64,000 nucleotides of DNA from Anaeromyces robustus. Its lineage: Eukaryota; Neocallimastigomycota; Neocallimastigomycetes; Neocallimastigales; Neocallimastigaceae. Each line of letters starts with the position of its first letter. Positions within the stretch are counted from its first letter, which is position 1. This document shows, one piece after another, positions 1 to 11,262 of the stretch. The notes beneath the pieces are model-generated. The model did not search any database. It saw only the letters and a program-made list of their open reading frames with translations, and was not told where the DNA came from. A program made the translations under genes and the position numbers. The DNA lies in NCBI GenBank assembly GCA_002104895.1, contig MCFG01000020.1, forward strand, positions 81,001 to 145,000, given 5' to 3'.

Positions 1-576
1 AATATATCATACAATCAGTTTCTGGAGCGAATAATATTAAATGATCATATAAACTCTCTTCATATTTAATAATTTCAAGCTTTTCATTTGAAGCAGTAGT
101 ATAACTAAGATCAAATCCTCTTTCTATATATACAATATTATGAAAAAAAATAATTATAATAAGAATATAAAAAAACATATTTATTATTAAATTTTATTAA
201 TATTATATTTATTTCTTCTGTTATTAGTATATTCAATAATTTATATTATTTTTCTTTTTCGTCTTATTTTGATCACAAAATATTTATTATAAATTAAATA
301 AAAAGAGAGACATTTCTTTGATTTAATTGAATTACTTCTTTTTTTTTTTTTTTTTTTTCTTTTGAATAAAAAAAAAAAAAAAATCTTTATTTTTATTAAC
401 ATATATTAGATTATTTTTTCTTTACCTTTAAGACTTTTAAAGAAAATTGAATATTCCTTTTTATCTTCTTCTTTATCTAAAATTACTAAAACTCTATTGC
501 CACTTAAGGAATTAGTTTTAGCGAAAATAAAACATGCGAGTTGTAATATCAAAGTAAATAAAAATAGTGTTTTCAT
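1..576 (-). CDS. WBP1: Oligosaccharyltransferase subunit WBP1/OST48, 5' exons only (partial)
   Basis: Two exons can be read: 576-426 (ATG at 576, 50 codons plus one base) and 123 down to the window edge, with intron 425-124 (GTAAAG..TATAG). Exon 1 gives a signal peptide (about residues 1-19, MKTLFLFTLILQLACFIFA), then a strand (NRVLVILD) and SIFFKSLK. Exon 2 continues ERGFDLSYTTASNEKL and YEESLYDHLILFAPE. This is the order seen at the N-terminus of OST48/WBP1 (SLxxRGFxLxxxxAxxxxLxLxxYGExLYDxLIxFxP). WBP1 is the ER type I membrane subunit of the oligosaccharyltransferase that transfers the dolichol-linked glycan to Asn in nascent proteins. A possible donor GTATGA lies at 12-7, so exon 2 may end at 13 rather than run off. 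The remaining ~350 residues and the membrane anchor lie outside the window. The neighbouring DEG1 is divergent. The family call rests on recalled similarity. Confidence 0.82.
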
Positions 577-1434
577 GTTGTATTATTTGTATTTTATATT
601 TGATAATCTAATTTTTTCTATATAATTTTGTTGTTATTTTTTATTCTTTTTATTCTTATTTTTTTTTTTTTGTTTTTATTTTTATTTTATTTTTTATTTT
701 ATTTTTTATTTTTTAGTTTAATTTTATTTTTATTATTTAAAGATTATTTATTTTACTTTTATTTATTTTGTTTTTTTGTTTTGTAATAAATCTTGATGAT
801 AATATTTCTTTTTTATGATAAAAATGTTATCTTTTCCTTTGATATTGCAAACTTTTTAGTTATTATAATAATAATAAAAAGTTATAATTAAATAAATATT
901 AATTTAAAAGATTAATTATCAATATTTTTTAATATACAAAATTTTCTTTTTTATAGTATCATAAAATAATAGATTATTCTTCTTCGTTGGGATATTAAAT
1001 TATAATAATTAAATATAATATTTGCATATTTTAAAAAATATTATAATTCCTTTTATTTCTATCGTTTATTAATATTTTTTCTAGATTTCTTTTGTATCTT
1101 TTTTTCCACTTTTTTTTTTTAGAAAAAAAATATGTTACTTTATTTATTTATACTTTTTTTTTTTAAAAGAAGTAGCATTTAATAATATAATATTATATTA
1201 TAATTTTTAAATTAAACAATTTAATCAATAATATATAAATACATACTATTTTTTAATTAAATCAGTAAAATTTTTTTTGGTTTGATAAATAATACATCTA
1301 AAGTTATAAATATAATAATGTATTTTTATTGTGGCTTAATATATATGAATGTACAAATAAATCAAATTTATATTGAATAAAAAAAAAAAAATTACAATTA
1401 TCTTTTTTTCTATAATTTTTTCAAGTAAAAATAA
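577..1434. other. Divergent intergenic region WBP1 / DEG1
   Basis: About 860 bases of A/T-rich sequence between two divergently oriented genes, so both 5' regions must lie here. It contains T-runs and A-runs but no convincing exon, tRNA or specific regulatory motif. Confidence 0.6.
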
Positions 1435-3204
1435 ATGAGTAATAACTTAAATAATTCTAATAATAATTTAGATTTTGAATCATGGGATAAAAAAGATCTT
1501 ATAGAATATATAAAAAAGAATATTAAAACAAATAATAAAAATAACAATACCAACAACAACAACAACAATAATAATAATAATAATACAGAAAATAACCATA
1601 AAGGTAATAAAGGAAAACGTGAATTTGATTTTACAAAATGTTGTTATAGATATATTGCATTAAAAATTGCATATTTTGGTTGGAATTATCAAGGTTTTGC
1701 TGAACAAACACAAGACAAAAATGTAAATACGATTGAGGGTCACCTATTTGAAGTATTAAAATCACTTAAATTAATTCAAGATAGAAAGACTTGTCATTAT
1801 AGTTTATGTGGTCGTACAGATAAAGGTGTAAGTGCCTTTTCTCAAATTGTTGGATTGTATGTACGTTCATCTTTAAAAAATGACCCAAAAAAAGGCATTT
1901 ATAGTTATGAAGAATTAAAAAATTTAAAAAAAAGTAAAGAAGTAGATATTAAAAATGGTGATAATTCAAATGAAAATGTTAATTCAAATGATAATGAAAT
2001 AAAAAATGATTGTGGTAAAATTGAAAATTCAATGGATATCGACAATGAAAATTTAAATTATAATATATTATCGGAACCGATACCTGAAGCAGTAATTCAA
2101 GCAACAGAAAATGAAATGGATTATGTTAGTATGTTAAATCGTATGTTACCAATTGATATTCGTGTTTTAGCATGGTCACCTATAAAATCTTCCTTTCACG
2201 CAAGATATAATTGTTCCTATAGAAAATATAATTATTTTTTTACAAAGCAAGATCTTGATATAGAATTAATGCAAAAAGCATGTAAAAAATTAGAAGGTCT
2301 TCATGACTTTAGAAATTTTTGTAAAATAGACCCAACAAAACATAATAAGTTTGAAAGAACCATTTATAGTTGTTCAATTTTCAAAGCAAGTGATATTTCT
2401 GAGCTTTATTACAAAAATAATACAGATAAAAAAATGATTGAGTCATCATCATCAATATCATTGTCTTCTTTAAATAATGATGATAATAAAAAAGATATAT
2501 CCCCATATAATCCATTTGATATATATGTTTTTGAGATTAAGAGTATGGCTTTCTTATGGCATCAAGTACGTTGTTGTATGGCTATTTTATTTCTTATTGG
2601 AAAGCATAAAGAAAATATAGATATTATTGATAAATTATTTGATGTAAATGATGAAAATGATCAAGGTAAACCAATCTATGATTTAGCACCTGAAATACCA
2701 TTAGTACTTGTAGATGCTGGTTATCCAGAAAATACATTTTATTGGATTAATGATAATAAATCTAAACCTTTATCAATGAAAACAGATTTAAATAATGACA
2801 AAAATGTAAAACGAAAAGATGAAAATATTTGTATTAATTATATTAGAAATTTAACAGTTCTTTTAGAAACTTGGCAAAATGAAGTAATTAAACTTTCTCT
2901 TATTTCCAAACTTTTATTAGACCAGTGGGATTTTCAAGAACTGCTTAATAATACAAATAATGAAATCGATAATAATCCAAAAACGAAAAGTAAAAATGTA
3001 TTTAATCAACAGTTTGTTAATATTTTAAAATTCATACAATCCCATAACTTGGATGGTTGGTATAATTTTAAACGAATTCAAAAAATATCTATTAAGGATA
3101 AAATTTCAAAATCAAATACAATAAATTATATACCTTTATTAAAAAGAAAGAAATGCACATCATTTAATGAAGCATTAAAAAGGAAAAAACAGAAAAAATC
3201 ATAA
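1435..3204 (+). CDS. DEG1: tRNA pseudouridine(38/39) synthase, TruA family (DEG1/PUS3)
   Basis: Intronless, 589 residues. TruA-type pseudouridine synthase predicted to isomerise U38/U39 in the tRNA anticodon stem. Residues 1-68 are a low-complexity leader with an Asn run at about 40-50. The catalytic domain starts near 72 (ALKIAYFGWNYQGFAEQ). The signature CGRTDKGVSAF is at 125-135, with the catalytic Asp at about 129. The further family blocks MLNRMLPIDIRVLAWSP (~234-250), LEGLHDFRNFCKID (~288-301) and AFLWHQVRC (~373-381) are all present. The eukaryotic PUS3/DEG1 subgroup is favoured over PUS1 by HDFRNFCKID and the PLVLVDAGY block. An Asn/Asp-rich insert at ~165-210 and a Ser-rich insert at ~336-360 interrupt loops of the fold, and a basic tail follows 560. 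The start at 1435 is chosen because stops lie upstream and the leader composition fits. Confidence 0.93.
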   Translation: MSNNLNNSNNNLDFESWDKKDLIEYIKKNIKTNNKNNNTNNNNNNNNNNNTENNHKGNKGKREFDFTKCCYRYIALKIAYFGWNYQGFAEQTQDKNVNTIEGHLFEVLKSLKLIQDRKTCHYSLCGRTDKGVSAFSQIVGLYVRSSLKNDPKKGIYSYEELKNLKKSKEVDIKNGDNSNENVNSNDNEIKNDCGKIENSMDIDNENLNYNILSEPIPEAVIQATENEMDYVSMLNRMLPIDIRVLAWSPIKSSFHARYNCSYRKYNYFFTKQDLDIELMQKACKKLEGLHDFRNFCKIDPTKHNKFERTIYSCSIFKASDISELYYKNNTDKKMIESSSSISLSSLNNDDNKKDISPYNPFDIYVFEIKSMAFLWHQVRCCMAILFLIGKHKENIDIIDKLFDVNDENDQGKPIYDLAPEIPLVLVDAGYPENTFYWINDNKSKPLSMKTDLNNDKNVKRKDENICINYIRNLTVLLETWQNEVIKLSLISKLLLDQWDFQELLNNTNNEIDNNPKTKSKNVFNQQFVNILKFIQSHNLDGWYNFKRIQKISIKDKISKSNTINYIPLLKRKKCTSFNEALKRKKQKKS

Positions 3205-3978
3205 TATATATAATATTATATAAATATATATTATTATTATTATTCTTTTCATATACCAAAAACAAAAATTTAAATAACTTATTTTCATATATAAATATAT
3301 ATACATATATATTTCTGTAATTTTTATTATAAAATAAAAAAATATATAATATATAACCATTAAAATATTTAAAAATTCTTAAAATTTTTGTATAAATATT
3401 TTTTTAATAATTTTTATTTTTATTTTAATTTTTTTCTTAAATAAAAGTATATAATTATTTTGATGATTATTATTGTTGTTTGTTGTTTGTTTGCTTGTTA
3501 TATCTATTATATTATGATTATTAATTATAAATTTTATAATTTATTTTATTTTATTATTATCATTAATTATTATTATTATTATTATTATTATAATTATTAT
3601 AATTATTATTATTATAATTATTATTATTATAATTATTATTATTATTATTATTATTGTAATAATATTACTTTTATTATTTTATCATTAAATTTGAATTATT
3701 TTATATATATTTTATAAATTTTATAAAATTAATTGTTTAATTGTTATAAAACATTCTTTGTTTGTTATATATATATATACTTTGGTTGTTCAATGAATGT
3801 TTAAAATGCTCATATATAAAAACATTTTTATTATTCTTGCAATTAATTAATTAATTAATTAATTAATTAATTAATTAATTTAAAATTGTATGTAATTATT
3901 TTATCAAATGAAAGTTTTTCCGTTAATAATTGTAATTAAATAAAATAATTGAATGAAATGAAAAAATATCCAAAGACT
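3205..3978. repeat. Convergent intergenic region with (ATT)n and (AATT)n microsatellites
   Basis: 3' ends of DEG1 (+) and the small coiled-coil gene (-) face each other here. It holds an interrupted (ATT)n block at about 3556-3657, which produces a meaningless Tyr/Ile frame, and a palindromic (AATT)n block at about 3838-3880. No gene is seen. Confidence 0.8.
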
Positions 3979-4418
3979 TTAATTTTCCTTATTTTCTTCC
4001 TTTTTTTCTTCTTTATTTTCTTCCTTTTTTTCTTCTTTATTTTCTTTCTTTGCTTTTTCTGATTCTTCAATTTCTTTTAACATTGCATCTAATGTAGCAT
4101 CAAATTTATTATATTTAGCTTCTAAAATATCTAAAAGAGCATTTGCATTATCAATTTGCTATTATTATAATGTTAAAAATTATTTTATAAATGTTACAAT
4201 AAATATAATATAGATAATTATTTAAGTATAAATTTATAATTAACATTTATAATTAATATTGATATTATTTATATTATGATACAAATAGATTTTATAATTA
4301 ATACTTTATTCATAGAGGCAATATCTAATCTTCCATCAGCATCATCGAAATTTTCGACTTTTCTTACTTCTTCTTGTAGCATTTTAACCATATCATCAAT
4401 ACTCATTTCGTTAGCCAT
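3979..4418 (-). CDS. Small acidic/lysine-rich coiled-coil protein, unknown function
   Basis: Two exons, 4418-4305 and 4158-3979, with intron 4304-4159 (GTATTA..AATAG). The joined frame is 97 residues. The first half reads MANEMSIDDMVKMLQEEV.. and is followed by a heptad-like segment around the junction (NKQIDNANALLDILEAKY, then FDATLDAMLKEIEESE), consistent with one coiled coil. The C-terminus is a tract of imperfect repeats of Lys/Glu/Asn (KEEKKEEN twice), encoded by a purine-rich repeat. I do not recognise the family. Size and helix pattern resemble small subunits of vesicle or tethering complexes, but that is only an impression. The exon join preserves frame and removes a stop-filled A/T intron, which supports the model. 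Confidence 0.65.
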
Positions 4419-4608
4419 CTTGAAAGTATTTGTTTAATTAAATAATTTATTATACTTTATTTATTATTTATTTATTTACTTATTTATTATTAAATTTTTA
4501 TTATAATTTTAATTATCGAGCACACTTTTATTTTAAAGAATAATTTAATAAAAAAAATAAATTATATAATATAATAATTAAATATTATTTATTTATTTAT
4601 TTATTCAT

Positions 4609-4675
<67 letters not shown>

Positions 4676-4940
4676 TCCTTAATCCCCTTCATTATATATA
4701 AATTTTTTATTAATTAAAAAATAAATAACAATTGTGTTACTGTATTTAATATTTACATTACAAGGGATTTTATAATTAATATGATTGGCTATTAATATAT
4801 TAAATACAATATTAATAAAATTTTAACTAAAAATTTATTATATTATTTCATATTAATATATATATAAATATTTAGTTAAATATTATATAATATTATTTTC
4901 AATCTACGTTATATATAATACTTTTTTGTTATTTAGTGGA
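4419..4940. repeat. Divergent intergenic region with (TTTA)n array
   Basis: Holds a (TTTA)n tetranucleotide array at about 4587-4675, more than 20 copies. It lies between the divergent coiled-coil gene and the orphan ORF at 4941. No other feature is seen. Confidence 0.75.
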
Positions 4941-5315
4941 ATGAATATAAAACAGGATGGTGGAAAAACGTCTAGTGATTTCGAGCCATCAAGAAAAAGG
5001 CAGAGAGTAGCTGTTGATCAGACCGAAGACAAAAATTCTTCAGTTTCTGTTGTTAATTCTTACTCAAAAAAAGATAGTTCTTCTTCCTCTAGTGAGTGGA
5101 TGGTTAAGCACGCTGATTTGATACAGAAAGCTTGTTACGAAGAAAGGGCTTTTGAGGAGTTAATTGATAAAATTGCTGAGTATTCGAACTCTATAGAAGA
5201 TCGAGAAATATTGTATAATGAGATTGAGGATACATGGGATGGCAGAAATATGTTTGGGGCGATAGTGTTAAATAATGGTGGTTTTGCTGTTTCTTATGCA
5301 GAGCATTGTGATTAG
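4941..5315 (+). CDS. Orphan ORF with atypical codon use, nuclear-localisation-like motif
   Basis: ATG at 4941 gives 124 residues ending at TAG 5315. An in-frame upstream extension to 4926 lacks an ATG, and TTATTTAG just before 4941 could also be a splice acceptor, so this might be a second exon. Residues ~17-24 (PSRKRQRV) look like a basic nuclear localisation motif. A Ser run (SSSSSS) follows, then an amphipathic helical region (ADLIQKACYEERAFEELIDK) and a C-terminal GAIVLNNGGFAVSYAEH segment. Codons ending in G or C (CAG, GAG, GTG, AGG) are far more frequent than in all neighbours, and base composition is visibly richer in G+C. The protein is not recognised. It could be a recent transfer, a fragment of a mobile element, or a gene under different codon selection. 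Confidence 0.5.
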   Translation: MNIKQDGGKTSSDFEPSRKRQRVAVDQTEDKNSSVSVVNSYSKKDSSSSSSEWMVKHADLIQKACYEERAFEELIDKIAEYSNSIEDREILYNEIEDTWDGRNMFGAIVLNNGGFAVSYAEHCD

Positions 5316-5444
5316 CAATATAGTAAGAATTAAAAAAAAAGATTTGTAAGGTAATTGGAATGGATTGTTAAGGTTGTGGGTAGAGTTTCCCTCCGTGGTA
5401 TTGGATTTGAGATGTTTTTTTTTTTTATTATAATTTAAAATGAG

Positions 5445-5760
5445 TATTTTATTTTATGGAGTAGATAATTTATATTGAAAAGTATAAAGTATTCCTATTT
5501 TTATTTTATTTTATTTTATTTTATTTTATTTTATTTTATTTTATTTTATTTTATTTTATTTTATTTTATTTTATTTTATTTTATTTTATTTTATTTTATT
5601 TTATTTTATTTTATTTTATTTTATTTTATTTTATTTTATTTTATTTTATTTTATGTTTTATTTTATTTTATTTTATTTTATTTTATGGAGTAGATAATTT
5701 ATATTGAAAAGTATAAAATATTCTTATTTTTATTTTATTTCATTTTATTTTAAAAATATT
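5445..5760. repeat. (TTTTA)n array flanked by a duplicated ~55-bp sequence
   Basis: A (TTTTA)n pentanucleotide array (about 5500-5686) lies between two near-identical direct copies of a sequence containing GGAGTAGATAATTTATATTG. The copies start near 5445 and 5674, offset 229, and differ by about two substitutions. The array gives a spurious Phe/Ile/Leu/Tyr frame that is not a gene. Confidence 0.85.
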
Positions 5761-6186
5761 ATAATTAAATAAAAATCAATAATTTAATTTTTTTTAATTT
5801 AAATGTTTTTTATATTTTTTTAAAAAAAAATAAAAAAAAAATCCAATGATATATAAAATATTAAAATATTAAATATGATAGATAATTTTACGATATGTAT
5901 ATATTGATTCATATTTAATACTTTTATTAATAAATAAATGTTAACAACGAAAATTCCAAAAAATCAATAATTAATATTAAAAATAACTAAATAAATGAAT
6001 ATAATAAAATAAGAAAAAAAATAGAAATAATATACATAAGTATATAAATATATATACTAATATAAAGATTTGTTGAGAATTATTATTTATATATTGATAA
6101 AGTGCAGTATATTTTTGTATATTATTAATGGTATTATTATTATTATTATTATTATTGTTTTAAAATTATATTGGTATTTTATGACA
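5761..6186. other. Intergenic, no gene seen
   Basis: A/T-rich sequence with short A- and T-runs and a short (ATT)n block near 6133. It lies downstream of the RasGAP stop codon on the minus strand. No supported feature. Confidence 0.6.
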
Positions 6187-7306
6187 TTAATTTAAAAGAA
6201 TGTTATTATTTGATGAACGTCTTGATTTGCTAAATGATTTTTCTATAATTAAATAAATTTGTATATTTAAAGTTAATTTATTTTCTAAATATATATCCAA
6301 TTAAATATAATATTATTTAAAACTTACGATTAATATTTTCTAAAGAATTACTATATTTTGCCCTATATAATAATTATATATTATTATTATTTAATTATAA
6401 TAATAATAATATAAAGTAAACAATAATTAAATAATAATTATATAATAAATTACTTAAAGATTTTCTTAAACCATCCTTTCATAGAATTATTGTCTTCTGA
6501 CAAGAAAATAAGTTGTTTTAATTCAAGAAATCCACTATACACACCCTACAATAATAATATAATAAATCATTAGTTTATAAATTATATTTATCATTATTAC
6601 TTTTTCTTTATATATATATATACATATATTTTTTTTATATATTTATTTTTTTTTATCATACTTCTGATTCTTCAAGTGGGATAATGCTTGTTTTAGATTC
6701 AATTTCTTTTTCTAATAAATGAATATTTTTTGATAAAAATGTTACAATATCTTTTATTTCTAATTCGAAATCTTTTTTAATATCTATGGAATTAAGATTT
6801 CTAACATTATTATTTTTTGATGAATCTAAATCAAGTATATGTTTTACCCTTACTGAACCAATTTTAAGATTTTGCTTGTAACTTCCTGTTTTTTTCGAAT
6901 TCAAATTTTCTTTACTTTTTTGTACCCTTTCTTTTGTATATAATTGTTCAAAACTTTCATCACCTTCAACATTTAAGATTGGCATAGAATTAAACTGAGT
7001 ACCTTCATCTGCTGAATATACTAAACGTTTTCTTGCTGCTGCACTTTTCTTCTTCGGTGTAACTAAAGTTTCTGCTTTATATTTTAGTTTGTTTTCATTA
7101 CTACTTTTTCCAGAAGGGGTATTAGGTTCTATATTGTTTAAACTTATATACGAAGATTGTTCTGATGAATATTCATTCTCATATCTATCTTTTTTACCCA
7201 TCATATTATCTAAATCATTTTCGAATTTTGATTTAGATGTAGCTGATATAGATTCTATGGTATATACATTAAATCCTTCAACCGCACTAGGTCCAGGTGA
7301 ATCCTG

Positions 7307-7361
<55 letters not shown>

Positions 7362-7804
7362 TATTATTATTATTATTTATTATTATTATTATTTATAAAT
7401 ATTTATTAATATACATTTTTTTTAAATAATTATTAAAATAATACTATATATTACATCTTCAATAGTCATAGCCCATCGTAAAAACTCTCTTGCTTCTTCT
7501 CTATGAACCTGTAAAAATGGATTTAAATATTCCATATATTTTTCTTTACTACCAAAATTAACGTTATTACATAGAGCAGTCAGTACTTTACCACATATAA
7601 TTAAACTTTTTCTTTCACTTGATGTAATTTTTTGCTTTGTTAACCCAAAATTTTCAGGTGATGTAATGGCTTTTTTTAGTATTTATGTATTTATATATAT
7701 ATATTTATTTATTTTAAAATTTAATATTGAAATGAAAAAAAATTTATCATTATAGTGTTATATACCATATAATATTCTTTTATAAATATCAAAATAATAC
7801 AAAA

Positions 7805-7835
<31 letters not shown>

Positions 7836-10800
7836 GTTTTATTTAAATCCAAACATACCTGGAACAAAAAATCTTAAAAATAAGAAGGTTCCTACAACTT
7901 TTTCAGCATTAGTATATTCAATAATATTTGTTAAGAAATAGCCACTACCTTGTTTATCTAACTTTCCTTTTTTACACTCATCATTACATTCCATATCATT
8001 CAATGTAACAAAATATCTTTCATTATCTTCATTATCATTATTGTAATTATCAACTTGAGAAGTATAAGGTCCTTTAGTATCAGGTATTTTAGTACTTCCT
8101 TTTACTTTAGCACTAATAAATTCACCCTTATTTTTATTTTTCTCTATATCATTACCTGATGGGTATGTTTCAAAATCATCTGATAATGGATAAACTTTAT
8201 TTCTCCGTGCTTTATTATAATTGGTTTCAATTTTGAGACCTAATTCATTTTTCCTTGTTGATAATGAAACTGAAGATTGTGAAGCTTCCTTAACATGACC
8301 TGATATTTTTGCATAACGAATATTATCATTATCATCTAAAACATCATTTCGTTTATCTGCTTTTCGTTTATTTTCATCTATTGCATTTTCACTATTATTT
8401 CTTCTATAATTAGGACGATCCGAATCGCTATTTTTATCTATCTCTGTTTTACTATCATCCATTGAATCACCTAAATCAGAAAAACTATCATGTGCCTCAA
8501 TTTTGGATATATTTTCCTCTTCCCTTATATCATTCTTGTTCTTTTCTATCGGTTCATCAACTGATTCAAATTTGTCCATTTTTATATCATTCAATTCTCT
8601 TTGAAGATAACTAAAACGCATGATTTTCCCTCTCGCTTCTTCGTTAATAATACCATTAATTACAGGAACTACTAGTTTTTTATTAGAATTATTATTATTT
8701 ATTCTAATAATATTACTAGAAAGTATATCCTTTATTTGATAATTATCTTTCACATTAAATTGTTTTAAAAATGTGTCATTATCAAAATTAGTGGCAAAAT
8801 TATTTAAAGATTCACTATTTATATTTTTGTATTCATTATACTCATCCCCATATAAATCAAATTTACTTAATTTTGAATTAAAAGTGTTTGATTGATAATA
8901 ATCCTTAGGTGTTAAATCTTCTCTGTTATCACTTGAATCGATATTGTTTGAATTATTTGAATTTTTTCTACTATCTCCTTCCCTTAACATTTCCTCCTCT
9001 TCTTCTTTTATGGTATAATTTATTTTATTCATATGTTCTATATTATTATTTGTATCAAGAGAACCCTCGGTATCATTTTTATTCAATATTCTTCCTTTAA
9101 AATTATCATTATCGTCACTGTAACTTGTATTATCATTTGTACCACAAAATCGTAGATCATTTTCACTTACAGATAAAATACTTCTTTTATCTGAAAGTGG
9201 TAATGAATTTCTGGTTTCACTACATTGACTGGATTGGATTTTAAAATTTTTTGAATAAAAATCATTATTAAATATATTATATCTTCGTTGTTTTAATATA
9301 TCTCTTTCTTTTGAATTTCTTCTTTCCACCACTATATTCATATTTAAATTATTATTACTACCAGTTAATCTATCTCCTTCTCTTGAATTTTTTCGTTCCG
9401 TTCCTATCAAATTCATATTATGATTACTACCTATATGTTCACCTGATCCATCTAATCTATTTAATGAAGTATTAAAACTACTATGAAGAGAAAGTTTTAA
9501 TGCTTCATTTAATTCAATTAAACTATTTCCACTACCAAGATCACAAAGTTTTAATGCTTCATTTAATCCAATTAAACTATCTTTTTCCCAAAGTTCTAAT
9601 GCTTCTTTTAACCCTATTAAGCTTTCTTTTTCTCTTATATTCCTTAAAACTGGACTTCTTGGACAAAGATATTTATTACCTCCATTAGTACTTTCCTCTT
9701 CACTTTCCATATCACAATTAAGATTATTTGAACTAGTTGAAACATTGCTAGTGCTAGAAGTTACTTTCAAAGGATTAAAATCCATTCCAGGATTATAAAT
9801 TCCACAAGTATAACTATCAAATTTTTTATGAGAACAACCATTAATATTAGCTGAAAGTGGACGACTGCTACTTGTATTTAAACTACTATTACTTTGAATT
9901 TCACTTTTAATTGAACCTTTATCATGATCTAATGAAGAAGTAGCAGCATAAATAGATTGATTATAAATATTCTGGGTATCAAGACAGTTATTATCTTTAT
10001 CATCTAAAAGAAAATTATTACATGACATAGGTGTTACAGATAATGGTGTCATTGAAATAGGTGTTGCTGTTATGGGTGTTGCTGATATTGGTGTTGCTGA
10101 TATTGGCGTTGCTGTAAATTCACTAGTTGGAGTTTTACATTCATCCATAATATTAAACATACTTAAATCAGAATTTTGTCGACTCATATAATACATATTT
10201 GCAAGATTAACTTCATTATTTTCATATTCTAAATTATAAGAAATCTCTACTACATTTCCAATAGAATAACATAAATGACGAAGTGAACTAGGCATTTTTT
10301 CTTTATTATTTATAATAGAATTAAGTAAAGAAAGACATATATTTTCAATTTTAGCAATATTATCATTAACAATACGCCGTGCTTTTATATCAATATTACT
10401 TTCACTTTCTAAATCAAAACAAGCACTTTGTCTTATACAACCAGTAAGAGGTTCATTTTGACTAGAAATTGAAGAAGTATTATCCATTACAGGTGCTGAA
10501 CGTAATTGTTGTTGATAATTTTCAGTTCTTTCAGCAAGTAAACGTTTTTTAACATGATTTGGGTCTAGTTCTAAATCATTTGAATAATGTAGAATTTCTT
10601 TTACTGTAGAACTTAAAGTATTTGTTAAATATCTATACCCAATTTCATGAGCATAAGAATTCAATATCATTGATATAAAACTATTTATATTTTTATTATT
10701 ATTATTATTATTATTATTAATTGATTATTTACAATATCATTTTCCAATTTATTTTATTATGTAATTAAAAAAATATATATATAAATATAGTAATTATTAT

Positions 10801-11262
10801 AATAATAATAGTAATGATATATAATAAATTTTCATCATGAGATGAATATATATATATATATATAATAAAAGTTAAAATTATATATTTAATATATAAAAAA
10901 CTCTTATATTAACCTATTATCTCTCAAAATATCGCATGCATCTCTATTTTTTATATCTTCCAAATAAATGAAAAATTTTAAATAATAAAAAAAATATATT
11001 AATCACTTTATTCTATAAAAATATTAAATATTTTTCAATTTATAATGTTATAAAAATACATACGATACATCCTAGCTTTATATGATAATAATCTTATAAT
11101 AAATGACTCCACTTCATCTGATTGATACGTCATTAATATTTTTAATATACTTTTTGGAAGTGATGAACCAGCTTCACTTATTAATGGTGATTGACATATT
11201 AATACTAATAAATTTAAATTATTTGATAATAATATTTCCAGAAGTCGTTTTTTGCATTCCGT
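6187..11262 (-). CDS. Ras GTPase-activating protein with large low-complexity insertion (5' end unresolved)
   Basis: Eight exons: 11262-11064, 10956-10914, 10680-7859, 7669-7455, 7303-6662, 6545-6454, 6362-6328 and 6242-6187. They join in one frame of about 1367 residues. RasGAP blocks in order: LLSNNLNLLVLICQSPL; DILRDNSFISM (the equivalent of the arginine-finger LFRxNS loop); YRYLTNTLSSTVKEI; LELDPNHV; PSSLRHLCYSIGNVVE; VVGTFLFLRFFVPAI, whose last residues come from a splice junction; SPENFGL; VNFGSKEKYMEYLNPFL. The protein would switch off Ras-type GTPases. About 770 residues rich in Asn, Ser and Asp separate the LRHLC helix from FLRFFVPA, where typical family members have about 20. The C-terminal exons (GVYSGFLELKQLIF, then a basic KSFSKSRRSS tail) are not recognised. 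The exon 1/2 junction is uncertain: an alternative (donor GTATCG, acceptor AATAG) also keeps frame. No convincing start exon upstream of 11262 was found. Confidence 0.85.
9490..9640 (-). repeat. Three-copy peptide-coding repeat inside the RasGAP insertion
   Basis: Three tandem imperfect copies of a segment encoding SLIxLxEALxL (ESLIGLKEALEL, DSLIGLNEALKL, NSLIELNEALKL). They are recent duplications visible at the DNA level. Just downstream in the same insertion, at about 9310-9400, two copies of an ERKNS/ERRNS motif occur. Confidence 0.75.
10025..10125 (-). repeat. TP-I/L-S/T hexapeptide repeat in the RasGAP insertion
   Basis: Tandem 15-bp units encode repeats of the type TPISA/TPITA/TPISM/TPLSV (about six copies). 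Each offers Thr-Pro sites that could be phosphorylated; that role is inference. Confidence 0.75.

Noticed and set aside
3460-3717. 85-codon open frame, Tyr/Ile/Asn-rich
   Set aside because: It is the translation of an (ATT)n microsatellite; no conserved composition or homology pattern.
5475-5693. 72-codon open frame FILFY-repeats
   Set aside because: Pure (TTTTA)n array, open in this frame by chance.
7089-7409. 106-codon plus-strand open frame ending in poly-Ile
   Set aside because: Antisense of a RasGAP exon running into an (ATT)n intron.
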